A DNA stretch of 64,000 nucleotides, from positions 55,053 through 119,052 of the forward strand of contig CAZGYG010000002.1 of the NCBI GenBank assembly GCA_964530335.1. The letters run 5' to 3'. The notes beneath the pieces were generated by a model, which was not told the origin of the DNA, did no database searches, and saw only the letters and a program-made list of their open reading frames with translations. The DNA comes from VGDP01 sp964530335. Lineage in GTDB: Bacteria > Pseudomonadota > Alphaproteobacteria > SP197. Below, piece after piece: positions 1 through 7,308 of this stretch (the first letter of the stretch is position 1; each line of letters begins with the position of its first letter). The translations under genes and the position numbers were made by a program.

Positions 1-190
1 CGGTGGCCAGCACGTCATAACCGTTCGCCGCGAGCAGGTCCCGGAACAGCTTGCGGTTGAGCACGTCGTCCTCGATGACCAGAATCTTGAGCGGCCGTTC
101 GCCGCTCAAGATTCCGACCGGCCCGGGTTGGGATTCGGCGGTCAACGGTTGCTCCAGGGTGTGTTTCGTGCCCAATTTTCGTGACCACAT
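1..190 (-). CDS. Response-regulator receiver protein, DivK-like (partial, runs off the left edge)
   Basis: Only the first 63 codons are in the window. After a poorly conserved N-terminal stretch of about 34 residues the protein reads KILVIEDDVLNRKLFRDLL, which is the first beta strand, acidic pair (EDD) and first helix of a CheY-type receiver domain. The L-N-R-K-L-F spacing resembles the DivK single-domain regulator of alphaproteobacterial cell-cycle control. The phosphoacceptor Asp and the rest lie outside the window, so a longer response regulator is possible. The start is the ATG at 190; in-frame TTG codons at 175, 145 and 109 are alternatives, and 109 would leave a compact receiver-only protein. 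It is divergent from the HAD-like gene, 42 bp away. Confidence 0.6.
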   Translation of the reverse strand, partial: MWSRKLGTKHTLEQPLTAESQPGPVGILSGERPLKILVIEDDVLNRKLFRDLLAANGYDVLAT

Positions 191-232
191 TGAGCCTGAG
201 CGACGTTAAGCGGTGCCTAACGACACGCCACC

Positions 233-913
233 ATGACCCCATCGCCCGCCACCGCCGAAGCACCCGTCAACGAACAAGCCGCCGCCATCGAACTGCGCCG
301 CGGCGTGCCCCTGGTCGTGTGCGACGCGGACGAGGTTCTGTTCGATTTCATGACCGGGTTCGAGGCGCACCTCGCCGCCGCGGGCCTTGTTTTCACCTGG
401 CGGGAGTTCCGCTTGAACGGGAATGTGCTGAGGCTGGCGGACGGCACGGCGCTGGCCCCCGAGGAGGTTAAGGCCACGGTAACCACGTTCTTCGAGGCCG
501 CGACCGAGGACCTGAGCCCGATCGCCGGCGCGGCGAGCGGACTGGCCGCGCTCGCCGCACGCGCCCAGATCGTCGTGTTGAGCAACATGCCGCCGAACTG
601 CCGCGCGGCGCGCCTGAGGGCCATGGCGCGCCAAGGCATGGACTACCCGCTGGTCGCCAACCAGGGCTCGAAGGGATCGGTCGTGCGGGACCTCGCCCGG
701 CGCGCCGGCGCCCCAACGTATTTCATCGACGACAGCCCGACGCACCACGCCGACGTGGCGCGCCTCGCGCCCGAAGTGACGCGGGTCCACTTCATCGGCC
801 ACCCGCGGTTGGCGAACCTGATCGGCCCGGCGCCCGACAGCCACGTGCGCCCGGACGACTGGCCCGGGATCGTCGACTACGTCGCCGCCGACCTGGAGCG
901 CCGCGGCTATTGA
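233..913 (+). CDS. HAD-superfamily hydrolase-like protein
   Basis: The 226-residue protein has the layout of a haloacid-dehalogenase-fold hydrolase. Motif I is VVCDADEVLFD (D31 and D33, residues 28-38), which would give the aspartate nucleophile and general acid/base. Motif II is VVLSNMP near residue 121. A Lys-containing KGS segment precedes motif IV, FIDDSP, which carries the metal-binding acidic pair. The cap between motifs I and II is small (about 80 residues), as in type C1 caps. No transmembrane segment or signal peptide is visible. The substrate cannot be inferred; the sequence does not match a specific phosphatase I can name. It converges on the EipB gene with 7 bp between stop codons. 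Confidence 0.7.
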   Translation: MTPSPATAEAPVNEQAAAIELRRGVPLVVCDADEVLFDFMTGFEAHLAAAGLVFTWREFRLNGNVLRLADGTALAPEEVKATVTTFFEAATEDLSPIAGAASGLAALAARAQIVVLSNMPPNCRAARLRAMARQGMDYPLVANQGSKGSVVRDLARRAGAPTYFIDDSPTHHADVARLAPEVTRVHFIGHPRLANLIGPAPDSHVRPDDWPGIVDYVAADLERRGY

Positions 914-920
914 TCCGGGT

Positions 921-1748
921 TCAGCACCCCGGCGGTGGCAAAGTCGCCAGCTCGACGAGCTCCGCGTCGATCACGTACGCGCCGTAGTCGAGCTCGACTT
1001 CCCGCGCGACGCCGTTGTCGTGGAGCAGGATGCCGATCTCGAACGACGGCCGGTCGGGATCCTCGCCAGGCATGAAGTAGGCGAGGCGCATGGGCCAGAC
1101 ATCGCCGTCGCCGGGCACCTCGGGGCCGCCAGAGACGGGCCGCGGCCGGCCGAGCGCCGCGCCGACATCGACGGGGCCATCGATCGAGGTGCCATCGAAG
1201 GTCGGGCGCAGGACGTAGGTCTCGCCGGCCTGGACCCGCTCGATCAGGAAGACCGTGTGCCGGGTCGGAAACATGGTGCCGGCGGGCAACGGGATGGTCG
1301 CGGGCGCCGGCTTGGCGAGGGTGACGCTGCCGGGGCCATCGTTCGCCTCGAGCCGGGCCTCGCCGCGGATCTCCTCGACCGGGCCGGCGTCGTGCCACGT
1401 GCGGTCCTCGAAGCGGAACCGGGTGCCGTCCCGCGACTCCCAGCTCGCGAACGACGAATACGACCGGAAGGCATCCTGGCCCTCGTAGGTGATGTCGAGA
1501 ACCATGCGCTGGTCGACGGTCCAGCCGTCGCAGACATCGGTGAATTCGACCGCCATGCGGCCCCGGACGTCGGCGATGCCGCCTTCGCCGGGCGGCGAAC
1601 CGAGGCTGAGATCGTAAACCGCGCGATGGGGCAGGAGGCCCTGGGCGGCGGCGCCCGCCGCGGCTGCCCCGGCGGCCAATGTGCCCGCGGCGGAAAGCAA
1701 GAGCGCCGCGCCCAGGCGCCGAAGCGCGTGGCCGCGCCCAGGCATCAT
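921..1748 (-). CDS. eipB: EipB-family (DUF1849) periplasmic envelope-integrity protein
   Basis: This 275-residue protein has a twin-Arg-free signal peptide (about residues 8-33, hydrophobic and Ala-rich) followed by LPHRAVYDLSL, which opens the beta-rich fold of the DUF1849/EipB family. That family is known from alphaproteobacteria and contributes to cell-envelope integrity in Brucella. A cysteine in the CDGWTVDQR segment and a cysteine as the very last residue fit the conserved long-range disulfide known for EipB. The ATG at 1748 overlaps the stop of the upstream racemase-fold gene (ATGA), so the two are probably cotranscribed. The alternative ATG at 1745 changes one residue. Confidence 0.8.
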   Translation of the reverse strand: MMPGRGHALRRLGAALLLSAAGTLAAGAAAAGAAAQGLLPHRAVYDLSLGSPPGEGGIADVRGRMAVEFTDVCDGWTVDQRMVLDITYEGQDAFRSYSSFASWESRDGTRFRFEDRTWHDAGPVEEIRGEARLEANDGPGSVTLAKPAPATIPLPAGTMFPTRHTVFLIERVQAGETYVLRPTFDGTSIDGPVDVGAALGRPRPVSGGPEVPGDGDVWPMRLAYFMPGEDPDRPSFEIGILLHDNGVAREVELDYGAYVIDAELVELATLPPPGC

Positions 1749-2524
1749 GCGTCGAGCGCCAGCCGCATCAACCGCCCGAATCCCGCTATCGGGTCCGCGA
1801 CACCGGCAAGCCTGAGCGCGTGCCAATAGAGCGCATGGTTGCTCGACAGCACCGGCTTGCCGAGCCGGGCCTCGAGCCGTTCGATCAGGCCGAGCGCCCG
1901 GAGCGCGGTGCAACTGACGAACACCGCGTCGGCGCGGCGATGGTCGAGGCCCTCGGCCGCGGCCACGATGGCCTCGGGCGCCACGCGGCACATCTCGTCC
2001 TCGGTGAGCAGGTTGAAGCTCGCGATGTCGACGACCTCGATGCCGTTGGCGTCGAGATACGCCACGACCGGGGCGTTAACGTCGGCCACGTAGGGCGTCA
2101 GCACGGCGACACGGCGGGCGCCGAGCCGCCGCAAGCCGGCGAGCGCGCCGGTGATCGGGGTCGTCACGGCGACGCCGGGGCGCGCGGCCTGGATCGCCGC
2201 GATGACGGCGGGCACGCCGGCGACGACCGTGCCCGAGGTGCAGGCGTAGGCGACCACGTCGAGACGCTGGCCGGGCAGGATGAGCGCGGTCGCCGCGGTC
2301 AGCCCTTGCGCGGTCCGTATCAGGTTCTCGACCGTCACGGCGTACGACATTACCCGGCTGACATGGAGCGTGATGTCGGGCGCAAGCCCGAGGGCGCGAA
2401 AATCTGGCTCGACCGTGGCGTCCCCCGAGAGCGCGATGAGCCCGATGCGGGCGCGCGCGCCCGCGCCCTGGTCGAGCGTCGCCGGCACGCTGGTCGGCCG
2501 GGTCCTGGGCAACGCTAGGTTCAT
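1745..2524 (-). CDS. Asp/Glu racemase-fold protein (maleate isomerase / EutA-like)
   Basis: The 259-residue protein belongs to the Asp/Glu/hydantoin racemase superfamily in its maleate cis-trans isomerase/arylmalonate decarboxylase branch. The two catalytic cysteine positions are visible in YACTSGT (first half) and VSCTALR (second half), and the ARIGLIALSGD N-terminal strand fits the branch. Relatives act on maleate or in ectoine degradation (EutA), but no ectoine genes lie nearby, so the substrate is open. It starts at the ATG at 2524, just downstream (on the minus strand) of the assembly gap. Its true upstream neighbour is therefore uncertain. It is translationally coupled to eipB by an ATGA overlap. 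Confidence 0.75.
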   Translation of the reverse strand: MNLALPRTRPTSVPATLDQGAGARARIGLIALSGDATVEPDFRALGLAPDITLHVSRVMSYAVTVENLIRTAQGLTAATALILPGQRLDVVAYACTSGTVVAGVPAVIAAIQAARPGVAVTTPITGALAGLRRLGARRVAVLTPYVADVNAPVVAYLDANGIEVVDIASFNLLTEDEMCRVAPEAIVAAAEGLDHRRADAVFVSCTALRALGLIERLEARLGKPVLSSNHALYWHALRLAGVADPIAGFGRLMRLALDA

Positions 2525-2549
2525 GGGCCGGCTCCTGGACTTCGGGGCG

Positions 2550-2604
2550 CTTGGGCGGAGATCGGCGCGATCTTCGCCCGACCCACGCGGGCGCGCAACC
2601 GGCT
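2550..2604. repeat. 55-bp flank of assembly gap, copy 1
   Basis: These 55 bp end exactly at the first N and are identical to 2705-2759, which begin exactly after the last N. Identical 55-bp contig ends are typical of an unresolved k-mer overlap in a de Bruijn assembly, so the two copies are probably one genomic sequence. Confidence 0.9.
2553..2579. other. Imperfect inverted repeat (hairpin) at the gap edge
   Basis: The arms 2553-2564 and 2568-2579 form a 12-bp stem with one G-T pair and a 3-nt loop (GCG). The second copy of the repeat carries the same hairpin at 2708-2734. It lies between two minus-strand genes and has no T-run, so a Rho-independent terminator is not demonstrated. A stem this stable may have caused the assembly break. 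Confidence 0.6.
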
Positions 2605-2704
2605 NNNNNNNNNNNNNNNNNNNNNNNNNNNNNNNNNNNNNNNNNNNNNNNNNNNNNNNNNNNNNNNNNNNNNNNNNNNNNNNNNNNNNNNNNNNNNNNN
2701 NNNN
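2605..2704. other. Scaffold gap (100 N)
   Basis: Exactly 100 N, the conventional placeholder for a gap of unknown size. No sequence is available. The identical flanks suggest that the real gap may be zero or negative. Confidence 0.98.
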
Positions 2705-2759
2705 CTTGGGCGGAGATCGGCGCGATCTTCGCCCGACCCACGCGGGCGCGCAACCGGCT
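2705..2759. repeat. 55-bp flank of assembly gap, copy 2
   Basis: Identical in all 55 positions to 2550-2604. The last base is part of the stop codon of the agmatine-deiminase-fold gene on the minus strand. Collapsing both copies into one would leave both neighbouring coding regions intact. Confidence 0.9.
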
Positions 2760-3799
2760 CAAGACACCGAGGCCCTCGCCGGAAGGGCGAGCGTGATGGC
2801 GGCAAGCCCGACGCCCGAGGCGAACAGGTCGAGCGCCGGCTGGCGCACAAGCTCGCGCTCGCCGAACGCGCCCTTGACGGCCTGGGATGCCTGTTCGTCG
2901 AGCGGGTCGTCGAAGCTCGGCATGACGACCGCGCCGTTGGCGACGTAAAGGTTGAGGTAGCTCAGCGGCAGGCGCCGGCCGTCGCGGCGCTGCGGCGTCG
3001 GCTGCTGGACCATGACGATGTCGAGCACACGGCCGCGCGCGTCGGTCGCCTTGCGTAGACGCTCGACGTTGTCCGACAACATCGGATGGTTGACGTCGTT
3101 GTGGTCGCCGGCGGTCATGGCCAGCACGACGCCCGGCCGCGCGAACGCGGCGACGAGGGTGGCGTGGCCACGGGTCGAGTCGTTCTCGAGCGCGCCGGCG
3201 AGCCAGATGATCCGGTGGACGCCGAGGTAATCGGCGAGCAAGCCCTCGACCGCCTTGCGATCGCGCCCGCCATTGCGCCGCTCATCCAGCAGCACGCTCT
3301 CGGGCGCGATCAAGGTGCCTTCGCCGTCGACCAGGATGGCGCCGCCTTCGAGCACCATGGGCGCCTGGTAGCGAGGAAGCGCGAGCTCGCCAAGCAGGAG
3401 CTCGGCGAGCGCCGCGTCCTTGGCGAACTCCGGCTCCTGGCCGCCGTAGCCGTCGAAGTCCCAATCGACCCCGGCCACGGTGCCGTCGCGCCCGACGACG
3501 AAGGTGGGGCCGCTGTCGCGGACGAAGGAGTCGTCCATCGGCATGGGCGACACCGCGACCCCGCTGCCGCAAGCCAGCGAGGCGCCAGCCACCAGCGGCG
3601 GATCGGCCAGCATCGTCACCGGCTCGAAGCGCGCGATCGCGCGCGCCGTGGCGGCGGCCGCCTCGCGCGCAAGGTCGAGCTCGGCGTCGCCGCCAAAGCT
3701 TGCCCCCCGGCATGGCCAGGCCATGAAGCAGCGCGCGTGCGGTGCCCACGCCGGAGGCATCTCCAGCCCGTCCTGGGCGGGCGTGCGCGAGTCGGTCAT
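2759..3799 (-). CDS. Agmatine deiminase-fold protein lacking catalytic residues (probable pseudoenzyme)
   Basis: The 346-residue protein is recognisable along its length as agmatine deiminase/PAD_porph: MAWPCR (26-31), MDDSFVRDSGPTF (88-100), DFDGYGGQ (114-121), EGGAILVDGEGT (151-162). Active members hydrolyse agmatine to N-carbamoylputrescine using a C-terminal Cys in G-G-G-x-x-H-C. Here that segment reads SGVGLAAIT (328-336), so the His-Cys pair is A333-A334. The G-H-x-D motif is GHAT (211-214), losing the Asp, and the His of EGGxxH is L156. E151 and H212 remain. The frame is open with normal codon use, so this looks like a maintained non-catalytic or repurposed protein. The start is the ATG at 3799; an extension to 3889 is possible but has no family match. 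Confidence 0.75.
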   Translation of the reverse strand: MTDSRTPAQDGLEMPPAWAPHARCFMAWPCRGASFGGDAELDLAREAAAATARAIARFEPVTMLADPPLVAGASLACGSGVAVSPMPMDDSFVRDSGPTFVVGRDGTVAGVDWDFDGYGGQEPEFAKDAALAELLLGELALPRYQAPMVLEGGAILVDGEGTLIAPESVLLDERRNGGRDRKAVEGLLADYLGVHRIIWLAGALENDSTRGHATLVAAFARPGVVLAMTAGDHNDVNHPMLSDNVERLRKATDARGRVLDIVMVQQPTPQRRDGRRLPLSYLNLYVANGAVVMPSFDDPLDEQASQAVKGAFGERELVRQPALDLFASGVGLAAITLALPARASVS

Positions 3800-3872
3800 C
3801 GCAATCCGGAACCTTTTCCCCGTTCGAGATTGCCGGTCGGGGCCGGGGTGGTCAAGGACGTGGCTGGCCGGT

Positions 3873-3901
3873 TTGACAGCCCCAGCCAAAGCCCTTATTC
3901 A
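3873..3901 (+). promoter_or_regulatory. Sigma70-type promoter upstream of the Rid-family gene
   Basis: TTGACA (3873-3878), a 17-bp spacer and TATTCA (3896-3901) give a near-consensus housekeeping promoter. The predicted start is about 27 nt before the ATG at 3935. Confidence 0.6.
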
Positions 3902-3934
3902 CCGCGTGCGTCGCAGGGGTGCCTGGAGACAGCC

Positions 3935-4399
3935 ATGGCCGGAAACATCGAGGCCCGACTCGCCGAACTCGGCGTCGCGCTGCCCAAGGCCGCGGCGCCG
4001 GTGGCCAATTACGTCCCGTGGGTGATCACCGGCAAACTCCTGTTCATCGCCGGGCAGGTGACGCTGGTGGACGGCAAGGCGCAGTACGTCGGCCAGCTCG
4101 GCCGCGAGTTCGGCGTCGAGGACGGGGCCAAGGCCGCGCGGCTCTGCGCCATCAACATCCTGGCGCAGGTCAAGGCGGCCACGGGCGAGTTGGACCGGGT
4201 GGCGCGCTGCGTCAAGCTGACCGGGTTCGTCAACGCCACGCCTGATTTCAAGGATCACCCGAAGGTCGTCAACGGCGCGTCGGACCTGATGGTCGAGGCG
4301 TTCGGCGAAAGCGGCCGCCACGCCCGCGCCGCGGTCGGCGTCAGCGGCCTGCCGCTGGGCGTCGCCGTCGAGGTCGACGCCGTGTTCGAGCTGGCCTGA
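3935..4399 (+). CDS. RidA/YjgF-family protein
   Basis: The 154-residue protein is a Rid (YjgF/YER057c/UK114) family member. The LLFIAGQVTLVDG segment (about 31-43), the long helix INILAQVKAATGELD and the C-terminal GVSGLPLGVAVEVDAVFELA are the family hallmarks. RidA-type members hydrolyse reactive enamine/imine intermediates released by PLP enzymes. The arginine in RHARAAVGV and the glutamate in VEVD correspond to the ligand-binding residues of the archetype, so activity is plausible. A GGAGA Shine-Dalgarno sequence precedes the ATG. It is divergent from the deiminase-fold gene and sits 6 bp upstream of the TPP enzyme, likely in one operon. Confidence 0.85.
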   Translation: MAGNIEARLAELGVALPKAAAPVANYVPWVITGKLLFIAGQVTLVDGKAQYVGQLGREFGVEDGAKAARLCAINILAQVKAATGELDRVARCVKLTGFVNATPDFKDHPKVVNGASDLMVEAFGESGRHARAAVGVSGLPLGVAVEVDAVFELA

Positions 4400-4405
4400 G
4401 GCGCC

Positions 4406-6040
4406 ATGAACGGCGGCGACGCCCTGGTCGCCACCCTGGTCGCGCACGGGGTCGACACCGCGTTCTGCGTGCCGGGCGAAAGCTATCTCGCCGTGCTCGA
4501 GGCGCTCCGGCAGAACGCCAACCGGGTCCGCCTGGTCGTCACCCGCCACGAATCGGGCGCGACCTACGCCGCGTGCGGCTACGGCCGCATCGCCCGGCGC
4601 CCCGGCATCGCCTTCGTCACCCGCGGACCAGGCGCCACCAACGCCGCGATCGGCATCCACTGCGCCAAGCAGGATTCGGTGCCGCTGGTCCTGTTCGTCG
4701 GCCAGGTGCCGACCCACGAGCGCGACCGCGAAGCGTTCCAGGAGATCGACTACCGCGCCATGTTCCAACCGATCGCGAAGGCGGTGTTCGAGCCGACCTC
4801 GCCCGATCAGGTCGCGGCGGTCACCGCGCGGGCCATGCGCATCGCCATGGCCGGGCGGCCCGGCCCGGTCGTGGTGTCGCTGCCCGAGGACGTGACCGAG
4901 GGCGCCGCGGGCGAACCCGACGTGCTGGAGCCGCGGCCGCGCCCGAGCGCCGCGCCGACGAAGGCGGCGGTGGCCGAGGCCGTGAAGCGTATCGCCGCCG
5001 CGCGCTGCCCGCTGGTCCTGGCCGGCGAGCTGATCGGATTGGAGCGGGCGCACGTCGAGCTCGTGCGCTTCGTCGAGGCGAGCGGCGCCGGGGTGATCGC
5101 CGCGTTCCGCTGCCAGGATTCGTTCCCCAACGACCATCCGGCGTACCTCGGCCACTTCGGCGTCGGCCGCGCGCCGTACCAGAAGGAACTGTGGGCGGCG
5201 TGCGACGTGTTGATCGTCGCCGGCAACCGGCTCGACGGCATCACCACCGAGGACTTCAGCCTGCCGCGCCCCGACCAGGCGGTGATCGCGATTCACCCGG
5301 ACGCCGACGTGCACGCGCGCGGGCGCGCGCCCGAGGTCGCGATCGCCGCGGACGCGGCGCCCACCCTGGAGCTGCTGGCCGCCGCCCTGCCCGCGCCGCC
5401 GGCCGAGCGGCTCGTCCGGCGCGAAGCCGTGCGCGCCGCGTTTCTCGAGTTCCGCGCCGGCCGGCCCCTCGCGGTCGGCCCGCTCGACATGGCCGAGGTC
5501 ATGGCGGCGTTCGTCGACGGCCTGCCCGACGACCGGGTCGTCGCCAACGATGCCGGCAATTTCTCGGGCTGGGTGCACCGCTACGTGCCGTTCGACCGCC
5601 CGGGAACCCAGGCCGGACCGATGACCGGCTCGATGGGCTACGCCGTGCCCGCGGCGATCGGCGCCAAGCTGGCGCGGCCCACGGCCGAGGTCACCGCCTT
5701 CGTCGGCGACGGCGGCTTCGGCATGACCGGGCAGGAGATCGCGACGGCGGTCCAGGAAGGGCTGAAGCTGACCGTGATCGTCGGCGACAACGGCGCGTAC
5801 GGCACGATCCTGGCGCACCAGTTCCGCTACGCGGGCAAGGGCCGCTATCATGGCGTCCACCTGCGCAGCCCGGATTTCGCCGGCCTGGCGCGCGCGTACG
5901 GCGCCGCCGCCTGGCGGGTCGAGCGCACCGCCGAGTTCGCGCCGGCCCTGGCGAAGGCGCGCGCCCACGACGGCGTCAGCGTGATCCACCTGGTGCTCGA
6001 CGTGCGCGACCTCACGGCGCTGGGGCCGATCGACGTCTAG
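4406..6040 (+). CDS. Thiamine-diphosphate-dependent enzyme, acetolactate-synthase-like
   Basis: The 544-residue protein has the three-domain architecture of the ALS/benzoylformate decarboxylase superfamily. The cofactor-activating glutamate is E49 in TRHESGA. The middle domain (about 190-330) resembles the central TPP-enzyme domain, and the C-terminal TPP/Mg motif begins GDGGFGMTGQE and closes with DNGAYG, the usual GDG-N spacing. No regulatory small subunit gene is adjacent and the flanking genes are not branched-chain amino-acid genes. A catabolic acetolactate-synthase-like or 2-oxoacid decarboxylase role is therefore as likely as biosynthesis. It follows the Rid gene by 6 bp. A 16-bp tandem repeat starts at its stop codon. 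Confidence 0.8.
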   Translation: MNGGDALVATLVAHGVDTAFCVPGESYLAVLEALRQNANRVRLVVTRHESGATYAACGYGRIARRPGIAFVTRGPGATNAAIGIHCAKQDSVPLVLFVGQVPTHERDREAFQEIDYRAMFQPIAKAVFEPTSPDQVAAVTARAMRIAMAGRPGPVVVSLPEDVTEGAAGEPDVLEPRPRPSAAPTKAAVAEAVKRIAAARCPLVLAGELIGLERAHVELVRFVEASGAGVIAAFRCQDSFPNDHPAYLGHFGVGRAPYQKELWAACDVLIVAGNRLDGITTEDFSLPRPDQAVIAIHPDADVHARGRAPEVAIAADAAPTLELLAAALPAPPAERLVRREAVRAAFLEFRAGRPLAVGPLDMAEVMAAFVDGLPDDRVVANDAGNFSGWVHRYVPFDRPGTQAGPMTGSMGYAVPAAIGAKLARPTAEVTAFVGDGGFGMTGQEIATAVQEGLKLTVIVGDNGAYGTILAHQFRYAGKGRYHGVHLRSPDFAGLARAYGAAAWRVERTAEFAPALAKARAHDGVSVIHLVLDVRDLTALGPIDV

Positions 6041-6097
6041 GCGCCGCGACGTCCAGGCGCCGCGACGTCCAGGCGTCGCGAAGTCCAGGCGTCGTGG
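6041..6097. repeat. 16-bp tandem repeat (about 3.5 units)
   Basis: Units GCGCCGCGACGTCCAG occur at 6041-6056 and 6057-6072, a diverged unit (GCGTCGCGAAGTCCAG) at 6073-6088 and a partial one at 6089-6097. The last codons and stop of the preceding gene (6028-6040) look like a further degenerate unit, suggesting expansion from the gene's 3' end. Confidence 0.85.
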
Positions 6098-6122
6098 CGG
6101 GGACGGACGCGAAAGGATCGTG

Positions 6123-7298
6123 ATGGGCGATCGCGACCCGGACCTGCTGGCGGCCCGCACCGTCGAGTCGATCGGCGCCGTGCCGGCGGCGGCGTGGGAC
6201 GCCTGCGCCGGCACCGCCAACCCGTTCGTCGCCCACGCCTTCCTGGCGGCGCTCGAGGATTCGAAAAGCGTCGCGGCGCGCGCCGGCTGGACGCCCCGCC
6301 ACGTCGTCGTCGAGGACGCCGGCGGAACCATCGCCGCCGTCGCGCCGCTCTACGTCAAGACCGACTCGCAAGGCGAGTACGTGTTCGACCACGGCTGGGC
6401 CGACGCCTTCGAGCGGGCCGGCGGGGCGTACTATCCGAAGCTCCAGGTCGCGGTGCCGTTCACGCCGGTTCCGGGCCCGCGGCTGCTGGTGCGCCCGGGC
6501 CCCGACGCCCAGGCGTTGCGCGGCGCGCTCGCCCGGATCCTGGTCGGCATCGCCGAGCGGGCCGGCGTCTCATCGCTGCACGTGACCTTCGCCGACGAGC
6601 CCGACCGCGCCGCGCTGGACGCGGCCGGGCTGTTGATCCGCGACGCCTACCAGTACCACTGGGCGAACCCCGGCTACGCCTCGTTCGACGACTTCCTCGG
6701 CGCGCTCAAGGCGGCCAAGCGCAAGGCGATCCGGCGCGAGCGGCGGGAGGTGGCCGAGGCCGGCATTGCCATCGCCGTGCTGACCGGGGCGGAGCTGCGT
6801 CCCGCGCATTGGGACGCCTTCTTCGCCTTCTACCAGGACACCGGCGGACGCAAGTGGGGCCGGCCGTACCTGACCCGCGCCTTCTTCGACCGCATCGGGG
6901 CGACCATGGCGGATCGCATCGCCCTGGTGCTGGCGACGCGCGATGGCACCCCGGTCGCCGGCGCGCTCAACATGATCGGGGCCGACGCGCTCTACGGCCG
7001 CTACTGGGGCTGCGCCGAGGACCACCGGTTTCTGCACTTCGAGGCGTGCTACTACCGGGCGATCGAGTTCGCGATTCTGCACCGCCTCGCGCGCGTCGAG
7101 GCCGGCGCCCAAGGCGAGCACAAGCTCGCGCGCGGTTACCTGCCGCGAGCCACGTTGAGCGCCCACTGGATCGCGCACCCGGGCTTGCGCGCCGCGGTCG
7201 CCGATTTCCTGACACGCGAGCGCGCCCAGGTCGCCTTCGAGATACAAGCGCTGACCGAGCGCCACTCGCCTTATCGCAGCGCCGGCGGCGGGGGCTGA
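6123..7298 (+). CDS. FemAB/GNAT-like protein (DUF482 peptidogalycan family)
   Basis: The 391-residue protein belongs to the DUF482 (FemAB-like, peptidogalycan biosynthesis) group, which carries a GNAT-type acyltransferase fold. Supporting segments are the N-terminal NPFVAHAFLAALE, the central FLGALKAAKRKAIRRERREV basic helix and the C-terminal GAQGEHKLARGYLP, all family landmarks. Related proteins are proposed to transfer amino acids or acyl groups using tRNA or CoA donors, but the substrate is unknown. An AAGGA Shine-Dalgarno sequence 6 nt upstream favours the ATG at 6123 over the GTG at 6120. It is convergent with the hemerythrin gene. Confidence 0.75.
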   Translation: MGDRDPDLLAARTVESIGAVPAAAWDACAGTANPFVAHAFLAALEDSKSVAARAGWTPRHVVVEDAGGTIAAVAPLYVKTDSQGEYVFDHGWADAFERAGGAYYPKLQVAVPFTPVPGPRLLVRPGPDAQALRGALARILVGIAERAGVSSLHVTFADEPDRAALDAAGLLIRDAYQYHWANPGYASFDDFLGALKAAKRKAIRRERREVAEAGIAIAVLTGAELRPAHWDAFFAFYQDTGGRKWGRPYLTRAFFDRIGATMADRIALVLATRDGTPVAGALNMIGADALYGRYWGCAEDHRFLHFEACYYRAIEFAILHRLARVEAGAQGEHKLARGYLPRATLSAHWIAHPGLRAAVADFLTRERAQVAFEIQALTERHSPYRSAGGGG

Positions 7299-7308
7299 GG
7301 ATACCGCC

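Noticed and set aside
911..926. TTGATCCGGGTTCA resembling an FNR box at the end of the HAD gene
   Set aside because: Spacing and the second half-site fit poorly and it lies between two convergent stops, not in a promoter.
2759..3799. The deiminase motif losses as an artefact of the adjacent gap
   Set aside because: The altered residues are at 333-334, 214 and 156, spread over the frame, and the coding sequence is continuous through to a normal stop before the gap.
3899..6331. 810-codon minus-strand open frame opposite the Rid and TPP-enzyme genes
   Set aside because: It has no recognisable motif, is dominated by H, R, D, G and A and lies antisense to two clear genes with correct third-position bias.
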